From Silene noctiflora (taxonomy: Eukaryota; Streptophyta; Magnoliopsida; Caryophyllales; Caryophyllaceae): DNA of 23,840 nucleotides. A model generated the notes under the pieces. It did not search any database, had not been told where the DNA came from, and saw nothing but the letters and a program-made list of their open reading frames with translations. Positions 1-9,510 of this stretch are shown here, piece after piece. How positions within the stretch are numbered: the first letter of the stretch is position 1; each line of letters opens with the position of its first letter. The position numbers were made by a program, and so were the translations under genes. Where the stretch lies: assembly GCA_009801015.1 (NCBI GenBank), contig VHZZ01004326.1, positions 15,416 through 39,255 of the forward strand, read 5' to 3'.

Positions 1-400
1 TCCTCCTCTTGATTGCACCCAAGACTAGCACAAAATCTCTTAATTTTATTAACTAGGTAAAATTAAGAAAACACTTGTATATATGTAATATTATAACTTT
101 AATAATATTAATTTATGTATAATTTTGATGTGTGATTTTTTTATGATGAAATTTGATCAAATTTTGAACATAAAGGAGATGAAGAAGATGATGAAAAAGA
201 AGTGGAAAAATGGTGTATTTTTCCACTCACATTTTTTGCCTTTTTATGGGTTTTTATTCTTAAAAAAAATCATCATCAACAAATGTGTTGGTGTGTGGTA
301 TTTATAGGCTCATGAAATGTAAACAATTCATCTTACTATAAACACTTTGTAGTGGAAAACATGCCAACCTTCATGGGTGGGCAATGTTAGGTGGATCGGG
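1..400 (-). repeat. Partial 3' LTR of copia element F
   Basis: The segment lines up with the right LTR from about 3898 on. Shared blocks include the TTGCACCCAAGACTAGC-like start near position 12 (near 3912 on the right), the aactaggtaaa/aactagataaa block, the gatgaagaa tract and the TATA-box region followed by catgaaat-taaacaattca. Similarity fades between about 345 and 405, where pol sequence begins. The boundary is therefore approximate. The LTR is cut by the left window edge and is missing its outer end. Confidence 0.7.
299..306 (-). promoter_or_regulatory. TATA box in left LTR of element F
   Basis: The minus strand reads CCTATAAATACC here, a good plant TATA box. It is at the position equivalent to CCTATATATACC in the other LTR (4152-4159). 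Conservation of the box and its flanks between two otherwise diverged LTR copies supports a promoter role. No expression evidence is available. Confidence 0.5.
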
Positions 401-407
401 ATAACCT

Positions 408-744
408 GTTTTGAGTCTTTTATTTTCTAAATGATAAACATCATTGGAAGTGTCTAGAATATAAATAGCATTAACTGAAACAGCTTGGCCGTAAAACAAG
501 TCATTAAGTGAAAAAGTAAAACTTTTGTCTTTAATTACAAAATGAAAAACTTATGTGTCTAACACGGAAATTGATGTTATATTCCTAGATAAATTTGGTA
601 CAAAAAAACAATTATTTAAATACAATTACAACCCTAAAGCTAAATTAAGTACATATGTTCCTACGGAAACGGCGGCTACTTTAGATCCGTTGCCCATCCG
701 CAGGTCCACGTCACCATTCTTTAACTTCTTTCACATTTTAGGCC
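408..744 (-). pseudogene. Broken copia pol start: protease C-terminus and GAG-pre-integrase region
   Basis: Downstream of the gag-protease stop (TAG at 745-747) the minus strand still encodes recognisable copia pol. It carries DVDLRMGNGSKVAAVSVGTY, then LNNCFFVPNLSRNITSISV, then SLNDLFYGQAVSVNAIYILD, and ends at HLENKRLKT. These are the C-terminal half of the aspartic protease and the pre-integrase region that precedes the HHCC zinc finger. Reading requires crossing a frameshift just after 745, and further in-frame stops interrupt it (in the LNLALGL stretch and after SVLDT). At about 400-408 it ends abruptly against LTR-like sequence before the HHCC finger, so a deletion removed the rest of pol. 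Not functional. Confidence 0.75.
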
Positions 745-1683
745 CTACAAATGATTACATAGGTGAGAACCACAACCAGTATCTAATACCCAAGTTGTAG
801 TAGTAGTGTAATTTATGTCTATCATAAAAGATTCGGATGAGAAATTACATGTTGGCTTCACAAGTCCAGCTTTTATATCATCCAAGTATTTGGGGTAATT
901 ACAACTCCAGTATCCCATGCTCTTACAATAATTGCATTGTTCCTTGAGAGGATTGCCCATCTTAGGTTTAGGTTTAGAAGAGTTATTCGCAATAGCCTTT
1001 CCTTTACCTTCTACCTGTACGTGTCTCTCACCAACACTCCTCTTAAACATTTTCTTGCCCTTTACGTTAATAGCAAGGACATCCTTCCTCGTGATCCCAC
1101 TTACTCCCATGTCTTTCTCTGCTTGCACAAGCAGGGAATGGAGCTCATGAAGACTTTTCTTCATGTTAGTCATATTATAATTTACCCTAAATTGAGTAAA
1201 TCCTTTGACTTGTGAAAGTGAGTGAAGCACTCGACCAACCACTAACTCCTCAGGGATCTTACATCCTAGCCCATCTAGAGTTTCCACGTACTCAATCATT
1301 TTAAGTACGTGTGAACTCACAGATTTTCCTACCTTGAGGTTAGCCTCAAAGAAGCGAACAGCGGCGTCATATTGAAGCTTTCTCAGGGGTTGAGAAAACA
1401 TGGTAGATAGCCTCGAGAGCACCTCATAAGCGGTGTGGAATTTGATACATTGCCGCTGTAAAGTAGAATCCATTGCAAAAATCAATACATTTTTGACTGC
1501 AAGGGATTCCCTTTGGTTCTCTTCATAAGCATCCCTTACAGCGGCGGTAGTCCTAGTGTTCGGTAAAGGGGTAGAAGGATCGGTAAGGAAACATAATTTG
1601 CCATCACCTTCGGCAGCTAAACGAAGTTGTTCTTCCCAATATTTAAAATTACTACCATTAGCGTTTAATGTGAATTTTTCCAT
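745..1683 (-). CDS. Ty1/copia Gag with start of aspartic protease (312 aa)
   Basis: This open frame of 312 codons is the best preserved coding sequence in the window. The N-terminal 220 residues are a copia capsid (UBN2-type gag): the start MEKFTLNANGSNFKYWEEQL matches the usual F-x-G-x-N-Y-x-x-W entry, and helices around residues 80-200 follow. A basic linker leads to a degraded zinc knuckle at about 250-263 (CNYCKSMGYWSCNY). There the canonical histidine is tyrosine and the last cysteine is tyrosine, so zinc and RNA binding should be impaired. Residues 299-308 (VLDTGCGSHL) hold the protease catalytic D-T-G at 301-303. The frame then hits a TAG. In intact relatives gag-pro-pol is one polyprotein, so this is a truncated remnant. 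The ATG at 1681-1683 is the first in frame and fits the family's usual start. The 1.97 kb leader and tRNA-binding site lie upstream on the minus strand. Confidence 0.85.
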   Translation of the reverse strand: MEKFTLNANGSNFKYWEEQLRLAAEGDGKLCFLTDPSTPLPNTRTTAAVRDAYEENQRESLAVKNVLIFAMDSTLQRQCIKFHTAYEVLSRLSTMFSQPLRKLQYDAAVRFFEANLKVGKSVSSHVLKMIEYVETLDGLGCKIPEELVVGRVLHSLSQVKGFTQFRVNYNMTNMKKSLHELHSLLVQAEKDMGVSGITRKDVLAINVKGKKMFKRSVGERHVQVEGKGKAIANNSSKPKPKMGNPLKEQCNYCKSMGYWSCNYPKYLDDIKAGLVKPTCNFSSESFMIDINYTTTTTWVLDTGCGSHLCNHL

Positions 1684-3657
1684 AAATGAAAGGAGCCATG
1701 AAACTTTAGATTAATAGCGGTTTGACTAGTTGAAGTCATCGTGATTACTACAAAAACGGAAATGAAAGAAAAATTAACATTTATCGTAAGAAATACTTGT
1801 AAAACAAGTTTAACAAGTTTGCATTCATATAATGATCTCCCACTGAATTATATTAACGATTCCAAGACCCATATTCATATAAATACGAGCACGGTGAGCC
1901 GATACAACTCTCATTTATAAAAATTTGGTGAGCCAACTCCTTGACTGATTCTACTATTAGAACTCTTGGTCGACGGATTTTCTTAAAATTCCATCTTTAG
2001 CCCCGGAACCAAATATGGTCACGATGGGCCGATTCATCCCATACTTGTTCCGTTGAGTCCAACCAAATTTCGCATGTAATAACATTTATCACCCTACTTA
2101 CCCAACGTAAAAAGAGACCACCCCGGTGAGCCGAGCCTACCCCTAATGACGAAAGGATTCATAGTTACTATTTGATAAGGCTAATCTCAATTTTGAAAAG
2201 TGAGAGGTCTCATCAATTAAATTGTCTATCACCTTTAAGTGAACTAAATAAGTGAATGCTTGATAATTTAAATCGATAACAACGAAAAATAAAATTCATC
2301 TAACGACGACCTTGCATGAAAACATGTAAGTAAAAAATCCTTATATGGCCACCAAGCTTATCTTATTAACTAGACTATTAAAATTCGAAATCCAACTCCT
2401 TGGTCCCTTGAGTCTTCATGGGAATGGCCTCCATCTTTAGGATTTCGGAACTCCTTTCCGAAAAACACCGTCTTGAGGAAACTCTGTGTTGAAGAAAACT
2501 CAAACTATAATAACTACTATAATTAAATTACATAGTTTTTATTATTATAAAATTATTTGTAATAAAATTAAATCTATTAATTAATTGCAATTTGGGGATA
2601 CGAAACCGCATTTAATTACAAATTAATCAATATTCCCTTACATTACGGGAAATACCAATTTCTAACTATGGTCATATAAGGTAAAATTACATGAATTTAA
2701 TACAATAATTTTCATTCATCAATATGAATAAAAATATGCAATAAATAAAAACGTCATTCCAAATCGTCCTACTTACCAACAATGACGCCAAGAGCTCGAT
2801 ATTGCGGAATTGAACATTTCTAACAATTAAAAATTCATAATCCAATCTTAAAACTTATTTTAAGATAAAAAAAAGTTATATAATCTGGACCAATAGCAAA
2901 AATTAGTCCTCACTAATTATTTGGAAATTTATTATGTGAATAATCAATTTAAAGCATAAAAACCTTATAAAATACAAGTTTTATGTAACATAAACAAATT
3001 AATCATAACCCTTATGAAAAATTATATTTTAAAAATTTATATATTCTTGTACCTTACCGTAAATATATGCATGTCTAAAATTTAACTCATAACTTCAATT
3101 TATAATAATTTTATAAATTAACTAATAATTGTGTAATTATTACAAATTAATTCCAAATTAAATAATAAATTACGAAAAAATTCGAAACTAAATTTTGAAC
3201 TTCTTGAAATAATTTCCAGAAGTTAAAAATTTAAAAATTTCAACCATAAAAATTTATTTGTCATTTATTCATAAATTAATCACTATTTACAAATTTTTAT
3301 CACATAAAAATCAATAAACTACGAAAATTAATCAAATTAATTTCTAAAATTCTACTTCTCTGAAATAGAACATGCAAGTGATTATATATAAATAAAAATT
3401 CCCAAAATTAACATGAAACTCAATTTTATTAACAATTAACAAAAATTAATGCATATTAACTCATTTTAAGTCAGTAAAATATAATTATATGCTATAAAAT
3501 TCAAAATTTCGACCAACATCATTTTAAGACCAGATTATTACATGAAAATTAATATTTTGTGATAAAACTAATATTAACACCAAAATATTCAATTTTTATC
3601 AATTTATCTCATAAGGTGATAAAACCGTCTTAAGATGACATGCATGCGAATAACAAT
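1684..3657 (-). other. Untranslated leader of copia element F
   Basis: About 1.97 kb between the tRNA-binding site and the gag start, very AT-rich (especially 2500-3650). No ORF is visible on either strand. It contains four spaced copies of a GGTGAGCCGA-like motif on the plus strand (1890-1902, 1925-1937, 2020-2032, 2120-2134). A moderately GC-richer block lies at 2370-2490. A long leader is compatible with copia elements, but nothing functional can be assigned beyond that. Confidence 0.55.
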
Positions 3658-3667
3658 GCTCTGACCA
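3658..3667 (-). other. Primer binding site (initiator Met tRNA) of element F, with 2-nt deletion
   Basis: The minus strand reads TGGTCAGAGC two nucleotides downstream of the LTR end. The plant consensus is TGGTATCAGAGC, so an AT dinucleotide is missing. It is the site where a tRNA 3' end would prime minus-strand DNA synthesis. Confidence 0.75.
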
Positions 3668-3669
3668 CT

Positions 3670-4918
3670 TGTTAATTTAAGACCCTCATTAGATAACTCT
3701 ATTGTCAGATTAAATTATTAGCTAATTTAATTAAAATGGTCTTAATACACATGCATGCAAACTATATGCAATAAAAACTAGTAAAAGAGGAAACTCCCTT
3801 ACATTGGTATTATGAATTAAGAACTACAACTATTGTAGTCTTATGATCAATCTACTAGATTTTGGATGATCCTCCGAACCCAAGTTTTTAATAGAGAAAA
3901 CCTCCTTTGGCTTGCACCCAAGACTAGCTCAAAGTGTTTTAAATTTATTAACTAGATAAATTTACGACAAACTTTGTTTAATATGTGTAATATTCTTGCT
4001 CTAATAATATTAGTTTGTGAGTATTATTATTTTGTGAATTTTTGATGAATATTGATCAACACTTGATCAAAGTTTTTATAGGAAAAAGATGAAGAAAATG
4101 GTCTCTTTTTTTTCTACAAAAATCAACCCATAAAGAGATGATAAAGTGAGGTATATATAGGCATGAAATTTAAACAATTCACATACATTTACTAGTGGGT
4201 TTTGCCTAACTCTTTGAGTGTGTAACACTCCTTGAGTTTGACGGCATAATGGATTCTTAGGGTTCCATTTCGACTTCCAACATTTGTCCCACAAATGCTT
4301 ATTAGTCTTATATTTAATTATCTTATATAGTTAAATATTAATTTAATTATTTAATTCTTAAATAATACAAATTAATAATTAGTGTAGACCCGACTTTTAA
4401 GTAATATTAGACCATATTATCAATTTAAAATGTGTCTCATATAACTTTATTAGCTAATTTTTACAACCTCTTATAAATACGATTAGCTAATTACCTCTGC
4501 CTCACAATATACATATACCGTAGTAATTTACTCAATTAACTATTAGTTACTAAATTTCCGTCTAACATTTATTAATTAATAATCACATAATTAAAAAATA
4601 AATTCCTTTGGCCCGAGCTCGTAACTCGTCATCACATAATAAATTCACTTGACTAATTGAAAGTCAATATTATACAAAATACTAATTAAATTGCATCCTA
4701 TACAAATAATTAGTTTCTCTATTTGAGCATCATCCTATAGGTGTGAGCCAAAGAGATCAGTTGATCACCGTTGTCATACAATAGTAACGTCAAACTCTAT
4801 TCAGCCGAGCGTTACCAATATACGTTAATCAACTGAATAATAATGTATTATATCCCTGATATTATTTCTATGAGATTTATTATCTAGACGCACTATTGAG
4901 GAGAACACTACTCCAACA
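3670..4918 (-). repeat. 5' LTR of copia element F
   Basis: About 1.25 kb. On the minus strand it starts TGTTGGAGTAGTG (plus-strand end at 4918) and ends TTAACA at 3670, giving TG...CA ends. It is followed by the AG spacer and the tRNA-binding site. It shares blocks with 1 to about 400. A TATA box lies at 4152-4159. Short ORFs inside it have no protein-like features. Confidence 0.8.
4152..4159 (-). promoter_or_regulatory. TATA box in 5' LTR of element F
   Basis: The minus strand reads GCCTATATATACCTC. It is the counterpart of the box at 299-306 in the other LTR, in the same flanking context (ATTTCATG upstream on the minus strand). Confidence 0.5.
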
Positions 4919-4955
4919 AGGGAGAGGGAAATGATCCTCGGGATAATGGTGACAC

Positions 4956-5114
4956 GATGAGCTTGATAGCGATGGGGATATTTTCGTTTATGTTCCAACA
5001 GACGATGAAGAAGGTTCCTCAAATGATAATGGCGGAAGATGAGTGGAAAGTGATGTCTCATAGGAGGACGACGCACATGAGGAGATGGTGGCTTCTATAG
5101 CATTGTTCTCTTGA
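4956..5114 (+). pseudogene. Degenerate acidic coding remnant
   Basis: One plus-strand frame reads DELDSDGDIFVYVPTDDEEG, then a Ser/Asn/Gly stretch, a stop, a short acidic piece, a second stop, then EDDAHEEMVASIALFS and a final TGA at 5112-5114. The upstream codons (NDPRDNGD) fit only with a one-base shift. Low-complexity acidic tails like this occur at the C-termini of several plant transposon proteins, but I cannot assign a family. It directly follows the copia LTR end and is followed by AT/T-rich DNA resembling a 3' untranslated region. It may be chance low complexity. Confidence 0.25.
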
Positions 5115-5500
5115 TAAACATTTGTGAGTCTCCTACCCTTCCTTTTGGTTTCAATTTTATCTCTTGTTTATTCACTTGCATTTGTAGTTATAACCTTCAT
5201 GAGTAGCATAGTCCATTTAGTGTTTTATCTTTGACCCTTCATGTCCATGAGTTTTCGAGTCCTAGAAACATCAAGGGACTCACACCTCGGTCCCAATGAC
5301 GTGACTATCCTTTTTTTCTCCCACCATAAAAAATCCAAAATGACAAATTATTTTCCATGCATTTCATACATGACCTATCGCCAAACCTCCCCCGTTTTTG
5401 CACTAATGATAGTGTTTCGTTTGGTTTGGGGAATATTTTCTCATAGTGTAGACATGGGCCACCCGCGCCGCGTTTGAGGTGACGGTACTTCTCCCACGGA
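5115..5500. other. Unassigned intergenic sequence
   Basis: No protein-like ORF is evident. Open frames here (for example 5241-5477 plus strand) lack recognisable motifs. The segment ends with a small GC-rich patch (gggccacccgcgccgcg near 5456-5472) and probably belongs to the same old repeat as the next entry. Confidence 0.4.
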
Positions 5501-5887
5501 AATTTTTGTTAACAAAGCACGTCATGGGTCGTTACCGATTTGAAAGGCATGAAACCGGCGAATGGTTTGAACAAGCCTGCATTTATGGAGTCGCCACCAT
5601 TTTTTGTGGATAAATGGATCTGTTCGAATACTTCGTATCATGCCAAGACACAAATTAATGACATAGACACTAAGAAATTCGTCACCCTTAGCATTTCATG
5701 TCTAGAATGACTCTCGCGATGCCAATGAACACTGGTGTTAGGAAGCTCTTATTTGAACACCTAATCCCGCCCACCTCGATAGCGGCCTCTACTAATGACC
5801 AGGGAAAATCAACTATACTCGATATGTTGTTCGTTATATGCATGCAATGCAACACGTAATTGATTAGTCCTAACAAGTGAGTTAAAC
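5500..5887 (+). repeat. Diverged LTR-like plant repeat fragment
   Basis: It contains phrases such as gagtcgccaccattttt (about 5589), ctctcgcgatgccaatgaac (5711-5730) and gcggcctctactaatgacc (5782-5800). From memory these resemble LTR or leader sequences of large plant Ty3/gypsy elements (Tat/Ogre-like). That is recall, not a computed match. Neither end is recognisable. It is truncated on the right by the start of the LTR at 5888. Confidence 0.35.
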
Positions 5888-6426
5888 TGTTACACCCGTA
5901 AATTTTATTATAGTCTTAAAATTAATTTAATAATTTAATTAAGACTATTTAGGTTTAAAACTTATTTTTGGGAAAAAAAATATTTTTAAGTATAATATTT
6001 ATAAATATGATAATATTGTCCGTCTTAAGTGTATAGTAGCCCTGGGATGTATTTTTAGTCTTTTCCGACTCAATTTGAATTGTGTTTGGCCTACACTTGT
6101 AAATGGACCCATATACTACAATTTTTCCACCCTAAAACCCTCATAACCCTTCTTCTTCCTCTATTTTCTCAGCATACTCATTACATACCTCACCATTGTT
6201 GTTACTCATTTCCTTCAAAGCTTCAAATCACCATAACTCACTCATTTATTAACCAATTCAAGTGATTTTCCCGTCATTCTTCCCCTTTTCTCGTTCTTAA
6301 TCTTTTCTCACTAGATGGTCAATTTTTCAACTAATTCTTAAATTTTATGTTTAAGTGGGAATTTAGAGGACCCGGAGGAGGATAGCTACATTGTTGACAA
6401 CTCACTTGAAGATTGAAGAGCTATAA

Positions 6427-6428
6427 GG
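6427..6428 (+). promoter_or_regulatory. Candidate 5' splice donor in LTR D
   Basis: The sequence CTATAAG|GTAACGG lies downstream of a CT-rich leader-like tract. A matching acceptor could be the CAAAAG|ATG immediately before gag at 8411/8412, but the polypyrimidine tract there is weak. It parallels the donors in both LTRs of element B. The site is inferred from consensus only. Confidence 0.3.
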
Positions 6429-6820
6429 TAACGGTGATAGCTTACTCGACATTACACTTGAATTATGTGTTTCATCATGTGAAATTTGGTGTTTATATGT
6501 TAAAGTTGATAAATTTACAGACCTTGATATATCTCTTGGTTTGTTCAGGATTCATTATGTTCATCTTATGTGAATTATAGACAATCAGTTGGTTTCATGA
6601 TTAGTTGTGGTAATTATGTCATTTTCATCATGTTTCACACTTATAATCTCAAAACAAATGATTATGTGAGGTATTAATTGTGGAAATTGAGTATATTGGA
6701 TGTTGGAATGCATAACATGCTGATTTTTCGCTTTATACTTGTTTTCCGTCTCAAGAATATGCTTAACATCCAAGATGAAATCATGTTGTAATTTCTTGTG
6801 CTGAATTTTCGTGTACAACG

Positions 6821-7206
6821 TGTCCTAGCCGGGGGACCGGCCCCCGGCACTCCTACCGGCTGGGAAGCTTCAGTAACTCACTTGTTAAATTTGATATTAA
6901 GTGTGTCCCAGCCGGAGGACCGGTAGCCGGTACTCCTGCCGGCTGGGAAGTTCCTGTAAGTTGAGAAAATTTTGGTGTTGTAGGTCTTGTCCCCAGCCGG
7001 ACGACTGGCCGCTAGTGCCATGGCCGGCTGGGAAGTTTCTGATATGAATTGTGAATTTGTGTTTTGCGCTGAGGTGCACGACCGGTTGGCCTACAGCCGG
7101 TACCCATACCGGCTGGAAACCCTCTGATCCTTATTCATGTTCTATTGGTTGTGGCCTGGTGCACGGCCGGTTGGCCGGCCGCCGGTGCCTTTGCCGGCTG
7201 GGAACC
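6821..7206 (+). repeat. Five-copy GC-rich hairpin tandem array in LTR D, 83-85 bp period
   Basis: Units start at 6821, 6904, 6989, 7074 and 7159. Each has a roughly 47 bp GC-rich core and a 36-38 bp AT-richer spacer. The core is bounded by inverted repeats, for example CCCAGCCGG and CCGGCTGGG in units 2 and 3. Unit 1 has an inner dyad GCCGGGGG/CCCCCGGC. Units 4 and 5 start GTGCACG-CCGG rather than TGTCC-AGCCGG, so there are two subtypes. The array is sharply GC-rich against an AT-rich LTR. Confidence 0.85.
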
Positions 7207-8242
7207 TCTTGTTCCCTTTTTCTTGTTCTTCTTATACACATATAATTGAGAGTAATGAGTTCGTGATTTGTTTACGTTTCACCTCATGTTCCGTATTGTT
7301 TGACTCATATGTTATAATTTGTTTTCATTTCATTCTCTTGTGTTTCTAATGCTTGAAATTGACATGATGCCTTATATTCTTGCTTTACTCACCTTACGCT
7401 CTACTTGTGTTGTGCTGGCTAGTATGGGTTTAGCCACTTGTGCTGTGATGGCAAGTGTGCTTTATCTCTTGTCACTTCCGCCACTTTCGTGCTTTGCTGT
7501 TGATTGGGGTACTCGACCATCGTGTCTAGTGATCGAGTCTTGGGTGCAGGTTGTGCTGCCGCATGTCATGAGTCTGGCTAGATGTAGACTAGGATGGAAT
7601 TAGGTAGTCGTTCTACCAAAGGAAAGTATGTGTCGAAAGGAGCGAGAGCTTGTTATATGTCTTGAATAAGTGCATATGCCATTTTCCATTATAGTTCATA
7701 CTTGAGTTTTGAATACGTTATCGCCATGATCTCACTTTCGAGCTTTGTACATTGTTTATGCTTTATGTATGGCTATTTCATCCATGACTCGTATATCTAC
7801 AATATCTGATCTTATATGCTTTACTATTTAAGTTGTTGTGTCATAATTGATATGCCTTGCTTACTTGAGTTCTTATTTACCTTCATTTCGATGTAATGTG
7901 GCTGGGAGAACCTTGAGTTACTCCCCACTGACTGTGGCATTCATGTTTACATGAATGAAAGGTAAAGGTTGGTGATCTATGGGGTTGAGACGTAGCGAGC
8001 ATTTGACCCTTGGACTAGTTTACATTTTGACTAGACTCGTCTACCCTTAAACTTGTTTATTCGGGGGATATCTTTTCCCCAAAATTTCTAATTTGGTTTG
8101 TATAACCTAAGTCTACTCTCTATACTTGCTTGTTTATGTTTAGTGGTGCTTCACGTTTAGACTTCAAAAAGTTTTTAAAAATTCCGCATTTTTCCGCTGC
8201 AATTCTTTAGTTATGTTGTGTTATATCACGGGGTGTCACAGT

Positions 8243-8254
8243 TGGTATCATAGC
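8243..8254 (+). other. Primer binding site of element D
   Basis: TGGTATCATAGC matches the initiator-Met-tRNA complement TGGTATCAGAGC at 11 of 12 positions. It lies two bases after the LTR end. Confidence 0.85.
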
Positions 8255-8411
8255 ATGGATGCTCCCGACGCACACACATGCTCCCCCAACCTTAAAACTT
8301 TACTTGACCTTGAATAATGAAAGAGAGATGGGTAGATTTAAGGACCTAATGTGGTAGTCTATTTTTTTATGTTAATTGGTAGGTTTTAACTTGTTTGGTT
8401 TTGTGCAAAAG

Positions 8412-8925
8412 ATGGTGCGACTAACTAATGTGGAGAATACTATAATGCAAGCCCTTGCCCAAATCCTTCAAAATCAACAAGGTGCCAACGCCAAGGTAGC
8501 ATTGCTAGGGTTTCAAGCCAACTAGCAAGGAACAATGGTAGGACTTATGGAGGAGAAGTTGATCCATTAGAGCTATCGGAATGGATTCGTGATATGGAGA
8601 AAAAAATTTGTCTCTATGAAGTACAAGACAAGGATAAGGTGAAATTAGGCCTTCATTTCCTTGTGAAGGAGGTTGATAGGTGGTGGACTCTAACCGGTCC
8701 TAAAGCTACTCAAGACCCCTTCCTTGAGTGGGACCGCTTCAAGACCATGGTGGAAACCCGCTTCTACCCTGAGGAGCTCAAGCAACAAATATTGAAGGAG
8801 TTCATGGACTTTTAGTAAGGAAAGTTGTCCGTCCAAGATTACACCAACAAGTTCAATGATCTTGTTCACTTTGCCGCCAAGTTTGTGAAGGATGAAGAAG
8901 ACGTGTCTACTTCTACAAGAACAAG
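8412..8925 (+). pseudogene. Truncated, frameshifted gypsy Gag
   Basis: The frame starts at ATG 8412 (MVRLTNVENTIMQALAQILQ), reaches a stop near 8523, and resumes in another frame with the capsid signature: ELSEWIRDMEKKICLYEVQD, KLGLHFLVKEVDRWW, PFLEWDRFKTMVETRFYPEE. A stop at about 8813-8818 is followed by LSVQDYTNKFNDLVHFAAKF, and another frameshift occurs near 8900. These blocks match the retrotransposon gag capsid domain of plant Ty3/gypsy chromoviruses (DP-x-x-x-x-W-I-x-x-M-E-K, the W-W pair, F-Y-P, and Y-x-x-x-F-x-x-L). In intact elements this forms the virus-like particle shell. The longest uninterrupted piece is at 8594-8815, extended upstream in the same frame. The sequence ends at 8925 against the element A LTR, losing the zinc knuckle and all of pol. 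Confidence 0.85.
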
Positions 8926-9510
8926 TATAACACCCTCATTTATTCAGGAGCCTATAGCTAGGCCTCCTAAGAAAATATGAGTGCTACCATCTCAGTTTCC
9001 TGAGGTAGTGTATAACAAAGTATATCAATCTAAAGTACATAAAATTTAAACTTTACTTAAAAGCCTTATTACAACTTACCCAACTAAAAACTGAAGTAAT
9101 AAATTACGACTCTTCTGCAGCGGAATTAAATAAAGTGCGTAAATTAAATAGTAAAAGTCTGAACTAAGTGGGCTAGACAACTAGGTACACATAGCCAACA
9201 TCATCATGCATCCCCATGAGCTCCCAACACTGCTAACTCGAGACCTGTCAAAATGGTTCATCACAGGTGTTAACGAATACACTGTCAACCACAAGGTTGA
9301 GTAGGATATAAATAAACAACAATAACAATAATAAATGCACACAAAATGACGAGACAATGCAACCGATGCACCAACGCATCCAATTTAACTCCAATAGTCC
9401 CCGTGATCACATCCCGAAACTCCCCGCCCCGTCATTCCCTAGGCCGAGGTAAAACTCAACCGTCGTTGAGATCCAGGACAACGCCTAACGACACCAGGGT
9501 CAAGCCTGCA
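8926..9510 (-). repeat. 3' terminal part of gypsy LTR A (first piece)
   Basis: The segment starts TATAACACCCTC (minus-strand end GAGGGTGTTATA) and is homologous in reverse to the end of the LTR at 16681-18958. Examples are GGAGCCTATA-CTAGG near the terminus and GGAGTTTCGGGATG further in. No tRNA-binding site adjoins the terminus, so on the minus strand this is the outer end of a 3' LTR or a solo LTR. It is interrupted at 9510 by element B and resumes at 16271. Confidence 0.75.

Larger units (their letters stand above)
1..4918 (-). mobile_element. Degenerate Ty1/copia LTR retrotransposon (element F), internally deleted, 3' LTR partial
   Basis: Read on the minus strand the order is 5' LTR (3670-4918), initiator-methionine-tRNA binding site, long leader, gag-protease ORF (745-1683), broken start of pol (408-744), then a partial 3' LTR (1 to about 400). 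The gag and the protease active-site motif DTGCGSHL are typical of plant Ty1/copia elements. Integrase, reverse transcriptase and RNase H are absent: pol stops in the pre-integrase region and joins LTR sequence directly. The left LTR continues beyond the window, so no target-site duplication can be checked. The two LTR pieces are strongly diverged, which indicates an old insertion or a recombinant one. Confidence 0.85.
5888..8240 (+). repeat. 5' LTR of gypsy element D (about 2.35 kb)
   Basis: It begins TGTTACACCC and ends GGGTGTCACA, imperfect terminal inverted repeats with TG...CA ends. The tRNA-binding site follows after two bases. A CT-rich tract at about 6140-6310 (cttcttcctctattttctc) looks like a transcript leader. 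A GTAAC splice-donor-like site lies at 6427/6428. A five-unit GC-rich tandem array lies at 6821-7206. The small ORFs in it (for example 7051-7245 and 7319-7603) have no family resemblance and are treated as chance. Confidence 0.85.
5888..8925 (+). mobile_element. 5' part of a Ty3/gypsy chromovirus-like element (element D)
   Basis: The plus-strand order is LTR (5888-8240), tRNA-binding site (8243-8254), leader, and start of gag (8412-8925). The gag reads as a plant Ty3/gypsy capsid. The element is cut at 8925 by the terminus of another LTR (element A). No continuation of this gag is seen further right in the window, so the rest lies outside or is lost. Confidence 0.8.

Noticed and set aside
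937..1215. Plus-strand frames at 932-1150 and 937-1215
   Set aside because: They are antisense to the copia gag, which has clear homology on the minus strand.
6821..7206. CRISPR array
   Set aside because: Five units with 83-85 bp period and long imperfect cores, inside a plant LTR. The repeat and spacer sizes and the context do not fit CRISPR.
7051..7603. Open frames within LTR D (60-94 aa, both strands)
   Set aside because: Their composition follows the hairpin array and T-rich LTR sequence. No start context, motif or domain supports a gene.
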